The notes under the pieces are model-generated. The model was not told where the DNA came from. It did not search any database and saw only the letters and a list, made by a program, of their open reading frames with translations. A stretch of DNA of 64,000 nt from an uncultured Eubacteriales bacterium (lineage in GTDB: Bacteria > Bacillota > Clostridia > Lachnospirales > Lachnospiraceae), in NCBI GenBank assembly GCA_900316115.1, contig ONBN01000001.1, positions 1 to 64,000 of the forward strand, written 5' to 3'. Positions 52,243 through 61,555 of this stretch are shown one piece after another; position 1 is the stretch's first letter, and the number at the start of each line of letters is the position of its first letter. Position numbers and translations under genes: made by a program.

Positions 52243-53643
52243 ATGACAAAATATTATCTGGCAGTAGACATTGGAGCATCCAGCGGAAGGCTGATCCTGG
52301 GACATCTGGAAGAGGGGAAGATGGTTCTGGAAGAAGTGCACCGTTTTGAAAATGGGATGGTAAAAAAAGACGGAGAGCTTTGCTGGGAATTTGACAGGCT
52401 TTTCGTAGAAATTAAAGACGGACTGAAAAAATGTAAAGAAATCGGCAAGATTCCGGTAAGCATGGGCGTAGATACATGGGGAGTTGATTACGTTCTTCTG
52501 GATGAAGCCGGACAGATCCTTGGTAATACAGTTGGCTATCGTGATCACCGTACAGACGGCATGGATGAAGAAGTATATAAGATCATTTCACAGGATAAGC
52601 TGTATGAGCGCACAGGGATCCAGAAAGAGATCTTTAACACTATCTATCAGCTGATGGCTGTAAAGAAAAAACATCCGGAATATCTGGAAAAAGCAGATAC
52701 CCTGCTTCATGTACCGGATTATTTCCATTATCTTCTTACTGGAAAGAAAACATGTGAATATACAGATGCAACTACAGGACAGCTTGTGAATCCGGTGACA
52801 AAGGACTGGGATTATGAACTGATCGATATGCTGGGATATCCAAGAAAGATGTTCCAGAAGCTGATCATGCCAGGCACACCCATTGGTCATCTTACAAAGG
52901 AAGTACAGGAAGAGGTAGGCTTTGACCTGGAGGTTGTAGCACCGGCTACCCATGATACAGGCTCTGCAGTTCTTGCAGTACCGGCAAATGATGATGACTT
53001 TATTTATATCAGCTCCGGCACCTGGTCTTTGATGGGTCTGGAGAGAAGAGAAGCAGACTGTTCACTGAAAAGCTGCAAGATGAATCTGACAAACGAAGGC
53101 GGTTACGAAGGAAGATTCCGTTATCTGAAGAACATTATGGGACTTTGGATGATCCAGTCTGTCCGTCATGAATTTCAGGATAAATACGGATTTGGAGAGA
53201 TCTGCCAGATGGCAGAAGAAGCAAAAGATTTCCCATCCAGAGTGGATGCAAATGCCCAGTGCTTCCTTTCTCCTGAGAATATGACCAAAGAGATCCAGGA
53301 CTACTGCAGACGAACAGGTCAGCAGGTTCCGGAAACCTTAGGTGAGATTGCAACCGTGATCTATACAAGCCTTGCAGAGTGCTACGCACGTACAGCAAAG
53401 AGCCTGGAGGAAATGACAGGCAGAACCTATAGCAGGATCCACATTGTAGGGGGCGGTGCAAATGCAGGATATTTAAATGAGCTGACAGCAAAAGCAACCG
53501 GAAAAGAGGTTCATGCAGGTCCTACAGAGGCTACAGCCATTGGAAATATTACAGCACAGATGCTGGAAGCAGGAGAGTTTGGGTCTGTAGAGGAAGCAAG
53601 ATCTGCCATCCATCAGTCTTTTGATATTAAAATTTATAAATAA
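52243..53643 (+). CDS. rhaB: Rhamnulokinase
   Basis: A 466-residue FGGY-family sugar kinase phosphorylating L-rhamnulose at C1. Landmarks: YYLAVDIGASSGRLILG at the N-terminus, GVDTWGVDYVLLD near 79, THDTGSAV near 237, SSGTWSLMGLE near 255, and IHIVGGGANAGYLNEL near 400. Start 52243 follows GAGGAGG by eight bases; an upstream in-frame ATG at 52174 lies about at the predicted transcription start. No fuculokinase is present in the window, so this enzyme may also phosphorylate L-fuculose (inference). It forms an operon with rhaA. Confidence 0.94.
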   Translation: MTKYYLAVDIGASSGRLILGHLEEGKMVLEEVHRFENGMVKKDGELCWEFDRLFVEIKDGLKKCKEIGKIPVSMGVDTWGVDYVLLDEAGQILGNTVGYRDHRTDGMDEEVYKIISQDKLYERTGIQKEIFNTIYQLMAVKKKHPEYLEKADTLLHVPDYFHYLLTGKKTCEYTDATTGQLVNPVTKDWDYELIDMLGYPRKMFQKLIMPGTPIGHLTKEVQEEVGFDLEVVAPATHDTGSAVLAVPANDDDFIYISSGTWSLMGLERREADCSLKSCKMNLTNEGGYEGRFRYLKNIMGLWMIQSVRHEFQDKYGFGEICQMAEEAKDFPSRVDANAQCFLSPENMTKEIQDYCRRTGQQVPETLGEIATVIYTSLAECYARTAKSLEEMTGRTYSRIHIVGGGANAGYLNELTAKATGKEVHAGPTEATAIGNITAQMLEAGEFGSVEEARSAIHQSFDIKIYK

Positions 53644-53691
53644 TGTAATCAAAGTCCATTTGGAAAAGATTATTTAAAGGAGGAACAAACA

Positions 53692-54954
53692 ATGACCACA
53701 CAGGAAAGATATGAATCTGCAAAAGCAAGATATGCCCAGATCGGAGTGGACACAGACAAAGCGATTGAGGTTCTGAAAAATGTGCCAATTTCCCTTCACT
53801 GCTGGCAGGGAGATGATGTAAAAGGTTTTGATCAGGACGGCCCACTGACAGGCGGTATCCAGACAACAGGAAATTATCCTGGAAAGGCAAGAACACCGGA
53901 AGAGCTGATGGCAGATATGGAAAAGGTTATGTCTCTGGCTCCTGGCAAGAAGAAAATCAATGTACATGCATCCTATGCGATTTTTGAAGACGGCCAGTGG
54001 GTAGACAGAGATCAGCTTGAGCCAAAGCACTTCAAAAAATGGGTAGAATTTGCAAAAGCCAAAGGTGTGGGCATTGATTTCAACCCAACATTTTTCTCAA
54101 GCCCGAAAGTTAAAGATGGACTTACCTTAAGCAGCCCGGATGAAGAGACAAGAAAATTCTGGATCCGCCATGGACAGGCATGTATCCGTATTTCTCAGTA
54201 TTTTGCTGAAGAAACCGGTATCCCATGTGTTATGAACATCTGGACAGGTGACGGATATAAGGATATTCCCGGAGACCGTCTTGGACCAAGAATGCGTTAT
54301 AAAGAATCTATTGAGGAGATCCTTTCCGAGCCATATGATTTCAATCTGGTAAAACCGTGTGTAGAGTCCAAAGTATTTGGAATCGGCGTAGAATCCTACA
54401 CAGCAGGAAGTGCAGAGTTTACTCTTTCTTTCGCTGCAGAGCACAAAGATAAATGTCTGCCGCTGATGGATAACGGACATTATCATCCAACAGAGGTTGT
54501 ATCTGATAAGATCCCGTCACTGCTTTGCTTCTTCCCTGAGATCGCACTGCATGTAACAAGACCTGTACGCTGGGATTCCGATCATGTAGTACTTTTTGAT
54601 GACGAGACAAGGGAGATCGCAAAAGAGATCGTCCGCAATGATGCACTTGGCCGTGTATACATTGCACTGGATTACTTTGATGCAAGCATCAACCGTATTT
54701 CCGCATGGACAACAGGACTCCGCAATATGTCCAAATCTCTTCTGTTTGCCCTTCTTCAGCCAAATGCACAGTTAAAAGAGCTTCAGGATACAAATAATCT
54801 GACAAAGCTTATGACTGTACAGGAAGAAATGAAGACCTTCCCATTTGGTGATGTATGGGATTACTTCTGTGAAAGCTGTGGCGCACCGGTTGGCTTTGAC
54901 TGGTTTACTGAGGTGGAGAAGTACGAAAAAGAGGTACTTTCCGGCAGAAATTAA
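53692..54954 (+). CDS. rhaA: L-rhamnose isomerase
   Basis: A 420-residue enzyme interconverting L-rhamnose and L-rhamnulose, Mn2+-dependent. Landmarks: ISLHCWQGDDVKGFD near 33, GIDFNPTFFSSPKV near 124, NIWTGDGYKDIP near 183, DNGHYHPTE near 260, and VTRPVRWDSDHVV near 286, matching family metal-site segments. It follows rhaB by 48 bases with AAAGGAGG. A terminator follows at 54992. No rhaD aldolase is linked; the BMC aldolase probably replaces it. Confidence 0.95.
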   Translation: MTTQERYESAKARYAQIGVDTDKAIEVLKNVPISLHCWQGDDVKGFDQDGPLTGGIQTTGNYPGKARTPEELMADMEKVMSLAPGKKKINVHASYAIFEDGQWVDRDQLEPKHFKKWVEFAKAKGVGIDFNPTFFSSPKVKDGLTLSSPDEETRKFWIRHGQACIRISQYFAEETGIPCVMNIWTGDGYKDIPGDRLGPRMRYKESIEEILSEPYDFNLVKPCVESKVFGIGVESYTAGSAEFTLSFAAEHKDKCLPLMDNGHYHPTEVVSDKIPSLLCFFPEIALHVTRPVRWDSDHVVLFDDETREIAKEIVRNDALGRVYIALDYFDASINRISAWTTGLRNMSKSLLFALLQPNAQLKELQDTNNLTKLMTVQEEMKTFPFGDVWDYFCESCGAPVGFDWFTEVEKYEKEVLSGRN

Positions 54955-54991
54955 TTAAGCTTCTGATTTTATTTTACACATATTCACATGG

Positions 54992-55021
54992 AAATAGCCT
55001 GGCCAAAGGGTCAGGCTATTT
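54992..55021. terminator. Bidirectional terminator between rhaA and the DUF3783 gene
   Basis: AAATAGCCTG and CAGGCTATTT form the stem. It is nested in a wider inverted repeat (AAGCTT...TTTTATTTTAC near 54957 with GTAAAATAAAAGCTT near 55032). Confidence 0.85.
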
Positions 55022-55055
55022 CTGCGTAATGCGTAAAATAAAAGCTTCTGGTATT

Positions 55056-55436
55056 TTATTTTCCTGTAAGGGAATGATGTTCGGCTGCAAGCTCCTGATA
55101 AAGCTTCAGGGAAGACCAGTGTACATTTACAGGTGTGAGAATGGATTTCAGTGCTACCGGAGTCAGATCATTTTCATGGAAAAAGCTTAAAAATTCCTGA
55201 AGCTGCTGCTGGGAAAAGCCTTCCATTACCATCATTTCATCAGAAAAATTCCCGGAAAGATTAAAGGATGGATTTCTGGAAAAACCGGGAATCTCAAAAA
55301 GATATCCCAGAGGATCCAGGAATTCAGATACCTGGACAAGGCGTACCTGAACCTGATGCTTGTTTAAATATCTGCGGATCAGACGAAGCCGATCCTGGTC
55401 TGTAAAGTTATACAATAAAACCTTTGGCTGATTCAT
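55056..55436 (-). CDS. DUF3783 family protein
   Basis: A 126-residue soluble protein of the small DUF3783 family: a C-terminal MVMEGFSQQQLQEFLSFF block (near 68), PVALKSILTPVNVHWS (near 91) and a terminal LYQELAAEH helix are the landmarks; the N-terminal 50 residues are variable. Function unknown. It lies 41 bases downstream of the sensor kinase gene in the same direction and may be co-transcribed with the YesM/YesN pair, though members of this family also occur in unrelated contexts. Confidence 0.78.
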   Translation of the reverse strand: MNQPKVLLYNFTDQDRLRLIRRYLNKHQVQVRLVQVSEFLDPLGYLFEIPGFSRNPSFNLSGNFSDEMMVMEGFSQQQLQEFLSFFHENDLTPVALKSILTPVNVHWSSLKLYQELAAEHHSLTGK

Positions 55437-55477
55437 AAAAGTAAAACTCCTTTTTATGTTTTTGATATACTAATATT

Positions 55478-57295
55478 TTATTCGGATGCTTTTCTTGCAG
55501 GAATGCGGATCTGTACCTCTGTTCCCTTGCCTGGTTCACTGGAATAGAAAAGTCCGTAGCCTGGTCCATAAAGGATCTGAAGTCTGCGGTGGGTATTATA
55601 GATGGCGATATTTGTACCTTTTCCTGAGGAAGAACCGGTTCCTGTAAGGATAGTATCCAGCTTTTCTTTTGACATGCCCACACCGTCATCTGAAATAAGC
55701 AGCACCAGATCCTGATCCTCCAGCCAGCCGGTAAGCACAATGGTGCCGGATTTGGAATCTGTTTCCAGGATGCCGTGAAGAATGGCATTTTCCACGACTG
55801 GCTGCAGTGTCAGCTTTGGAATCTGGTTATCCATCAGTTCATCCGGAATATCAGAGATAAACTGGATGCTGTCATGATAACGCATGTTTTGCAGATGAAT
55901 GTAAATGGATACATGCTCCTCTTCCTGGACAATGGTGCTGATGCTTTTTTTCTGGCTCAGGGTCAGCTTGTAAAACCTGGAAAGATTCTGTACAGCATTT
56001 GTTACCTCTTCTGTACGTCCCTGCTGAGCCATCCAGTTGATCATATCCATAGTATTGTAAAGAAAATGAGGATTGATCTGTGCCTGAAGGGAATCAAACT
56101 CTGCGATTCGCAGATCCTCCGCAGCTTTTGCCTGATTTTCCATCAGCTGGTTCATCTTCCGCGTCATATAGTTGTAAGTGTCGATCAGATCACCTACCTC
56201 ATCATGATATTCAGGACTGGCCATTGCTACCGGAGGCCCCTGGCGAACCTTACGCATCTGTCCGATCACAGAAGAAATGCGGCCTGTAATGGAACGGGAA
56301 AGCCTGCCGGACAGGAACAGGGCAAGGATCAGAAACAGCAGATAAAAAAAGGCGAACTGCATCATCATCTCATTACTCTGGGCAATTAATGGTTTGGACG
56401 GCAGGATCGTTACCATAAACCAGCCTGGCTGATTGATCCTGTAAAAGCAGGAATAGATCTTATTGCCAAGGATATTTTTTTCAATAAAATTATTAGAAGA
56501 CATAAAGGACTGGGAAATATCCTCATAACCCAGCCAGTAAATACCGGACAGAGATTCATCAGAGGAAGCTACCAGGCTGTTTCTTTCGTTTACAATATAG
56601 GAAACACTGCCTTTTAATCCAAGGTTTTCATTTAATACTTTTATCAGATGGCTGCTGGAATAATAAACGGCTACATAAGCGGTGATAGGACTGCCATGGT
56701 AATAAATGCTGGCAGTATGGATATAGGCAAGATCTCCGCAATCAGATTTTTCCTGGGTTCCCAGATAAAAGGGAGGACAGAAAAGCCGTGAAGTATTGGT
56801 ACTCTGGAAAATTCCGTGCCAGTATGTTCCCCGAATCCCGCTTGCCGGATAGAAAATCTTTTCTTTTGTGCCGGAAAATAAAGAAGAGGCAGCAGGAAGA
56901 TCCACATAAATCCGGATATTGGTGATCAGGGAACTGTCTGTAAGCTTTTTCACAGAATGACAGAAAGCATCTGCACTTTCAGAAGCTGCCAGCATGGAAA
57001 AGGGCGCATTTACCGGCTGGTGAAATAAAGTTTTATAAAAGGATTCTTCCGTCAGAGTGTCATAGGTATCTGTGACCTGTTTAATCATATCGTCGATCTG
57101 GGGGGAAGTTTTGGCGGAAATATCCTGTTCCTGCCGTATGGTATAGGAGACGATCATTTCATAAAGTCTTCCATAGAAAAATATGCCCAGAAGGATCAGG
57201 GGAACTGCCACAGCAAGCACAAGGGCAATGGTAAATTTGGACTGAAGCTTCATATCCCCGTAGCGGTGCTTCAGCTTATTCAGCATTTTTCTCAT
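55478..57295 (-). CDS. YesM-type sensor histidine kinase, second system
   Basis: A 605-residue membrane kinase: two membrane helices (about 21-43 and about 303-322) flanking an extracellular sensing domain of about 260 residues, HAMP (about 322-380), and kinase core with QINPHFLYNTMD (phosphoacceptor His near 420), ENAILHG and DDGVGMS motifs. It is encoded 8 bases after its response regulator. Divergent transcription from the RhaSTPQ-like transporter suggests it senses rhamnose or its presence outside the cell. Unlike the first system, no binding-protein partner is encoded with it. Confidence 0.92.
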   Translation of the reverse strand: MRKMLNKLKHRYGDMKLQSKFTIALVLAVAVPLILLGIFFYGRLYEMIVSYTIRQEQDISAKTSPQIDDMIKQVTDTYDTLTEESFYKTLFHQPVNAPFSMLAASESADAFCHSVKKLTDSSLITNIRIYVDLPAASSLFSGTKEKIFYPASGIRGTYWHGIFQSTNTSRLFCPPFYLGTQEKSDCGDLAYIHTASIYYHGSPITAYVAVYYSSSHLIKVLNENLGLKGSVSYIVNERNSLVASSDESLSGIYWLGYEDISQSFMSSNNFIEKNILGNKIYSCFYRINQPGWFMVTILPSKPLIAQSNEMMMQFAFFYLLFLILALFLSGRLSRSITGRISSVIGQMRKVRQGPPVAMASPEYHDEVGDLIDTYNYMTRKMNQLMENQAKAAEDLRIAEFDSLQAQINPHFLYNTMDMINWMAQQGRTEEVTNAVQNLSRFYKLTLSQKKSISTIVQEEEHVSIYIHLQNMRYHDSIQFISDIPDELMDNQIPKLTLQPVVENAILHGILETDSKSGTIVLTGWLEDQDLVLLISDDGVGMSKEKLDTILTGTGSSSGKGTNIAIYNTHRRLQILYGPGYGLFYSSEPGKGTEVQIRIPARKASE

Positions 57296-57303
57296 AATTG
57301 TTT

Positions 57304-58857
57304 TCAGGAAATCCTTTCTCGATATTCGGAAGGGGAAAATCCGGTATATTTCTTAAAACTTTTCCCAAAATAATTCCCGTCACTGTAGCCAACCTTCGAG
57401 GAGATATCTGCAATACGGAATCTGGGATCTGCAAGCAGCTGTTTTGCTTTTTCCATACGATATTCCGTAAGATACTGATTCAGGGTCCTGCCTGTCTCGT
57501 TTTTAAAAAAAGTACATACATAAGAAGCAGATAAAAATACATGAGAACTGATGTCTTTTACAGACAGGGACTCGTTCCTGTAATTCTTGCTGATATAATC
57601 CTTGATCAGAAATATAGTCTGATTCTCCTGCACAGAGCTTTGAAGCTCATGGAAAAAGTCTGTGACCCGGGCAAGCAGCTTGTTATGCAGATCCTGGAAT
57701 GAAAAGCTGTTCTCAAGAGTATCTACTGTATTTTCCCTGTCAGAGGGAAGGGAAACCTGCAGCTGCCTGTGGGCTTCATCAAGACAGCGGAAAAGCTTAT
57801 AATAAAGATCCTTTGCATGATTGGGAAGCACCTGTGTATTCTGGTAATAAAAATCATATATCTGCCCAAGAAAGGCATTGCAGCCATCCTGGTTCTTAAG
57901 GGCAAGAAGATCCTGAAATTCTTTTTCCGGAAATTCCGGAAGAGGGGAATGACTTTTAGGCTTTCTGGTATTCAGAAGAGAGGAACTTAAAAAGGATCCG
58001 TTTGGGAAAAAGAAACTGCTCTGCTGAAGGATCACTGCGGACTCATAGGACTGGTAGGCTTTGGAAACACCTGTAAATGTGCCTCCTGCTGTGATATGGA
58101 ATCTGTGATAAGCCTGATACTGGCTGCTGATATAACTGCGGATCAGTTCTATGGTAGCTTCCTGTGGCATGGATGGACCGAAAACAAAATAAACAAGATA
58201 CTGCACCTTCTTTTCAGCATAAATGCACTGAAGATGGAAATTGGCCAGATAAGTGCAGATGTTCTGATAAATCTCATCGATAGCCGGTGCAGAGAAATCC
58301 TGCTCATTATCGATTTTGGCGATCAGGGCTGTAAAACAGGTATCAGATCCCATATGAAGGGAAAGCTCCTGGCTTAATTCACGGATCACTGTTTCACTGA
58401 AACGGTAAGGTGTAGCCAGGGCAAGAGCAAGCCGTGATGCAGTTTCCATGGAGTGAAGAGTTTCCCCACGGTGAGTGCGGAGTTTTTGGCGATAGGCTTC
58501 GGAAGCCTCCTGAATGGCTTCACGGATCTCAGCCGGATTTAAAGGCTTTTCAATATAATTCACAGCTTTTAACTTAATGGCAGCTTTCAGGTATTCCTTA
58601 TCTGAGTAACCGCTCATAAAAATAGGCACTGTGTCCGGAAGTATCTGTTCCAGTTTTTCAAGCATGGCGATACCATCCATACGTGGCATGCGTACATCAC
58701 AGAGAATGATCTCAGGGTTATGGATCCTTGCAGCTTCCAGTCCGTTGATCCCGTCATCTGCCTGGATCACTTCGTCTATATTTAAAGCTTTCCAGTCAAT
58801 GGAGGAAATAACACCAGTACGTGTAAGCTCCTCGTCATCTACGATTAGTAATTTCAT
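57304..58857 (-). CDS. YesN-type response regulator, second system
   Basis: A 517-residue regulator with a receiver domain (VDDEE at 6-10, phosphoacceptor Asp54 in ILCDVRMP, Lys in YIEKPLNP near 101), a long linker, and a C-terminal AraC double HTH (about 415-515, LSVKDISSHVFLSASYVCTFFKN). It is divergent from the rhamnose transporter operon with about 190 bases between; the AAATATTTTNCC repeats there are its likely site. Confidence 0.92.
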   Translation of the reverse strand: MKLLIVDDEELTRTGVISSIDWKALNIDEVIQADDGINGLEAARIHNPEIILCDVRMPRMDGIAMLEKLEQILPDTVPIFMSGYSDKEYLKAAIKLKAVNYIEKPLNPAEIREAIQEASEAYRQKLRTHRGETLHSMETASRLALALATPYRFSETVIRELSQELSLHMGSDTCFTALIAKIDNEQDFSAPAIDEIYQNICTYLANFHLQCIYAEKKVQYLVYFVFGPSMPQEATIELIRSYISSQYQAYHRFHITAGGTFTGVSKAYQSYESAVILQQSSFFFPNGSFLSSSLLNTRKPKSHSPLPEFPEKEFQDLLALKNQDGCNAFLGQIYDFYYQNTQVLPNHAKDLYYKLFRCLDEAHRQLQVSLPSDRENTVDTLENSFSFQDLHNKLLARVTDFFHELQSSVQENQTIFLIKDYISKNYRNESLSVKDISSHVFLSASYVCTFFKNETGRTLNQYLTEYRMEKAKQLLADPRFRIADISSKVGYSDGNYFGKSFKKYTGFSPSEYRERIS

Positions 58858-58955
58858 ATAAGAAGAACCTCTTTCTTTCTATTATCTCTTAGCACTTCTG
58901 TTAAAAGGATTATACCATAACACAGGGAAAATCTGTGGATTTTTCTTTAACTGAA

Positions 58956-59017
58956 AAATATTTTACCTTGTTTCCAAATATTTTCCGGTTTAGGCTCCAG
59001 AGGGCGCATGATACAAT
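58956..59017 (+). promoter_or_regulatory. Rhamnose ABC promoter with tandem operator repeats
   Basis: AAATATTTTACC (58956-58967) and AAATATTTTCCG (58976-58987) are direct repeats exactly 20 bases apart. A TACAAT -10 lies at 59012-59017 with only a weak -35 (TTTAGG, 58989-58994), a typical activator-dependent layout. Confidence 0.6.
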
Positions 59018-59049
59018 GGTTACAGATCAAAGAGGGAGGTAATCATACA

Positions 59050-60561
59050 GTGTCGGAATATGTTCTTGAGTTAAAAGGCATTACCAAGATATTCCCCGGA
59101 GTGAAGGCACTGGACAATGTACAGTTCCAGTTAAAGCCCGGAGAAGTTCATGCGCTGATGGGTGAGAATGGTGCCGGTAAATCCACATTTATCAAGGTTA
59201 TTACCGGTGTACATAGAGCAGAAGAAGGAGAGATGTTCCTGAATGGCCAGAAGGTAGATTTCAAAGGACCGAAGGACGCACAGGCAGCCGGGATTGCTGC
59301 TGTATATCAGCATCCTACATCATATCCTCATCTGACGGTTGCTGAGAATATCTTTATGGGACATGAGATTATTGCCCATAAGATGATCCAGTGGAAAAAG
59401 ATGAATGAGGAAGCAAACAAGCTTCTGAAACAGCTGAATGCAGACTTTGATGCTACCGCTGAAATGGGAACCTTAAGTGTAGCACAGCAGCAGATGGTTG
59501 AGATCGCAAAGGCTCTTTCCACAAATGCCAAGATCGTGATCCTGGACGAGCCTACTGCAGCGCTTACAAAAAGAGAATCTGAGGAGCTTTATCGGATCGT
59601 AGATCATCTGAGAGAAGAAGGGGTTTCCATTATCTTTATTTCTCATCGTTTTGAAGATATGTACCGTTTGGCATCCAGAGTTACCGTTTTTCGGGATTCC
59701 CAGTATATTGGCACATACAATGTGGATGAGATCACAAATGCAGATCTGATCAAAGCCATGGTTGGCCGTGAGATCAAGGATCTGTTTCCAAAGCCGGAAG
59801 TACAGATCGGCGAAGAGATGCTTCGTGTGGAAGGTTTGTCAAGGGTTGGCTATTTTAGAAATGTTTCCTTTAATGTACATGCAGGTGAGATCGTAGGTCT
59901 TACTGGTCTGGTTGGGGCAGGCCGTACAGAGGTGGTGGAAAGCATCTGCGGTATTACCACTCCTGATGAAGGAAAGGTATATCTGGAAGGGCAGGAAGTT
60001 CATATCAAACAGCCTTCAGATGCAATGAAAAAAGGTATTATCCTTCTTCCTGAGGACAGACAGAAGGAAGGTTTGATCATGAGCTGGGGACTGGGAAGAA
60101 ATGTTACACTTCCTACCATCAGCCAATATGCGAAAAAAGGTTTTAATAATGAGCCAAAGGAAAGGGAACTGGCAAAACAGCTTCTTGAGGAAGTAGATAC
60201 AAAGGCGGTTGATATTTTCCAGCCTGCAAGCTCTCTTTCAGGTGGAAATCAGCAGAAAGTGGTTGTTGCCAAAGCACTGAGCCAGGAAATGAAAGTAGTT
60301 ATCATGGACGAGCCTACCAAGGGCGTGGATGTAGGTGCAAAGGCAGAGATTTATGCGATCATGGGAGATCTGGCAAAGAAAGGCTATGCCATTGTACTGA
60401 TCTCTTCAGAAATGCCGGAGATCCTTGGAATGGCTGACCGCATCGTGGTTATGTGCAATGGCCGCAAGACCGGTGAATTAAATCAGGAAGAAGCAACACA
60501 GGAAAGAATCCTTGAGCTTGCAATGGAAAAAGGAACATCATCAAAGGAGGCGGGAAAATAA
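59050..60561 (+). CDS. Rhamnose ABC transporter ATPase (RhaT-like)
   Basis: About 503 residues, two fused nucleotide-binding domains of the MglA type. Domain 1: GENGAGKSTF (near 38) and LSVAQQQ signature; domain 2: degenerate GLVGAGRTE (near 285) and LSGGNQQKVVVAKAL (near 398). The start is GTG 59050, ten bases after GGGAGG; the ATG at 59008 would precede the likely transcription start. It overlaps the next gene by one base (TAATG). A rhamnose role is inferred from the RhaS-like binding protein and rhaBA nearby. Confidence 0.9.
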   Translation: MSEYVLELKGITKIFPGVKALDNVQFQLKPGEVHALMGENGAGKSTFIKVITGVHRAEEGEMFLNGQKVDFKGPKDAQAAGIAAVYQHPTSYPHLTVAENIFMGHEIIAHKMIQWKKMNEEANKLLKQLNADFDATAEMGTLSVAQQQMVEIAKALSTNAKIVILDEPTAALTKRESEELYRIVDHLREEGVSIIFISHRFEDMYRLASRVTVFRDSQYIGTYNVDEITNADLIKAMVGREIKDLFPKPEVQIGEEMLRVEGLSRVGYFRNVSFNVHAGEIVGLTGLVGAGRTEVVESICGITTPDEGKVYLEGQEVHIKQPSDAMKKGIILLPEDRQKEGLIMSWGLGRNVTLPTISQYAKKGFNNEPKERELAKQLLEEVDTKAVDIFQPASSLSGGNQQKVVVAKALSQEMKVVIMDEPTKGVDVGAKAEIYAIMGDLAKKGYAIVLISSEMPEILGMADRIVVMCNGRKTGELNQEEATQERILELAMEKGTSSKEAGK

Positions 60562-61553
60562 TGGAAAAGAAATCAACATTAAAGAAAATAACCGGCTCCA
60601 GGGAATTTCTCCTTGCAGTGATCCTGCTTTTGCTTTTTGCAATCGTTACAGCCATCAGTCCTTCTTTCCTAAAGCCCAAGTCACTGATGGACATGTTGAA
60701 AAACAACGCAGTTACAATGGTAATGGCACTTGGAATGCTGTGTGTTATGCTGGTAGGCGGAATTGATATTTCCATTATGTCTACACTGGCACTTTCCGGA
60801 ATGTCCATTGGTATGCTTCTGAAATACGGACATATCACAAGTACTATTCTTGCATTTGTGATCGCACTTGCTATCGGACTTGCATGTGGATTCCTGGTAG
60901 GTCTTGTGATCTCCAGAGCCAGTGTACCGCCGATCATTGCTACCATGGGCTTTATGTATGTGTTCCGTGCCCTTGGATATCTGGTATCCAACAATGGAGA
61001 GTGGGCAGGAGCTGCAGCACTTGGAAGCTTTAAGAATTTTGCAACATCCAGTGTACTTGGAATTAATGCAGTGGTATGGGTGATTGCTCTTTGCTATGTG
61101 GTTTTCTTCTTCTTTATGAAATGGACAAGAACAGGAAGAAAGATCTACGCAGTTGGAAGTAACCCAAGCGCGGCAGAGGTTTCCGGTATCAATGTTAAGA
61201 ATATCAAACTGATGGTTTACATGATCATGGGTGTTCTTGCAGGCCTTGGAGGAGCACTTCAGGTATCTGTATACGCTTCCGCAATGCCGGATATGCAGCA
61301 GGGCGGAGAAATGGATGTTATCGCTGCCTGCGTAATCGGCGGTGTAAGCATGAGCGGTGGAAGAGGCACCGTACTTGGTGCACTTCTTGGATCTCTGATC
61401 CTGGCAACCATTGCAAAAGCACTTCCTCTGGTAGGAATCGGTGCTTTGTGGCAGAATACCATTAAAGGTGTACTGATCCTGGTGGTTGTTATGGTGAACG
61501 TAGTCCTGCAGCGTATTGCAGACAGAAATGCATTAAAAGGAAGGGAGATGTGA
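60561..61553 (+). CDS. Rhamnose ABC transporter permease (RhaP-like)
   Basis: A 330-residue permease with about ten helices; MLCVMLVGGIDISIMSTLALSG near 60 and GGVSMSGGRGTVLGALLGSLI near 262 are family motifs. It is coupled to the ATPase by a one-base overlap; GGAGGCGGG lies upstream. It pairs with the permease at 61556. Confidence 0.9.
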   Translation: MEKKSTLKKITGSREFLLAVILLLLFAIVTAISPSFLKPKSLMDMLKNNAVTMVMALGMLCVMLVGGIDISIMSTLALSGMSIGMLLKYGHITSTILAFVIALAIGLACGFLVGLVISRASVPPIIATMGFMYVFRALGYLVSNNGEWAGAAALGSFKNFATSSVLGINAVVWVIALCYVVFFFFMKWTRTGRKIYAVGSNPSAAEVSGINVKNIKLMVYMIMGVLAGLGGALQVSVYASAMPDMQQGGEMDVIAACVIGGVSMSGGRGTVLGALLGSLILATIAKALPLVGIGALWQNTIKGVLILVVVMVNVVLQRIADRNALKGREM

Positions 61554-61555
61554 TC

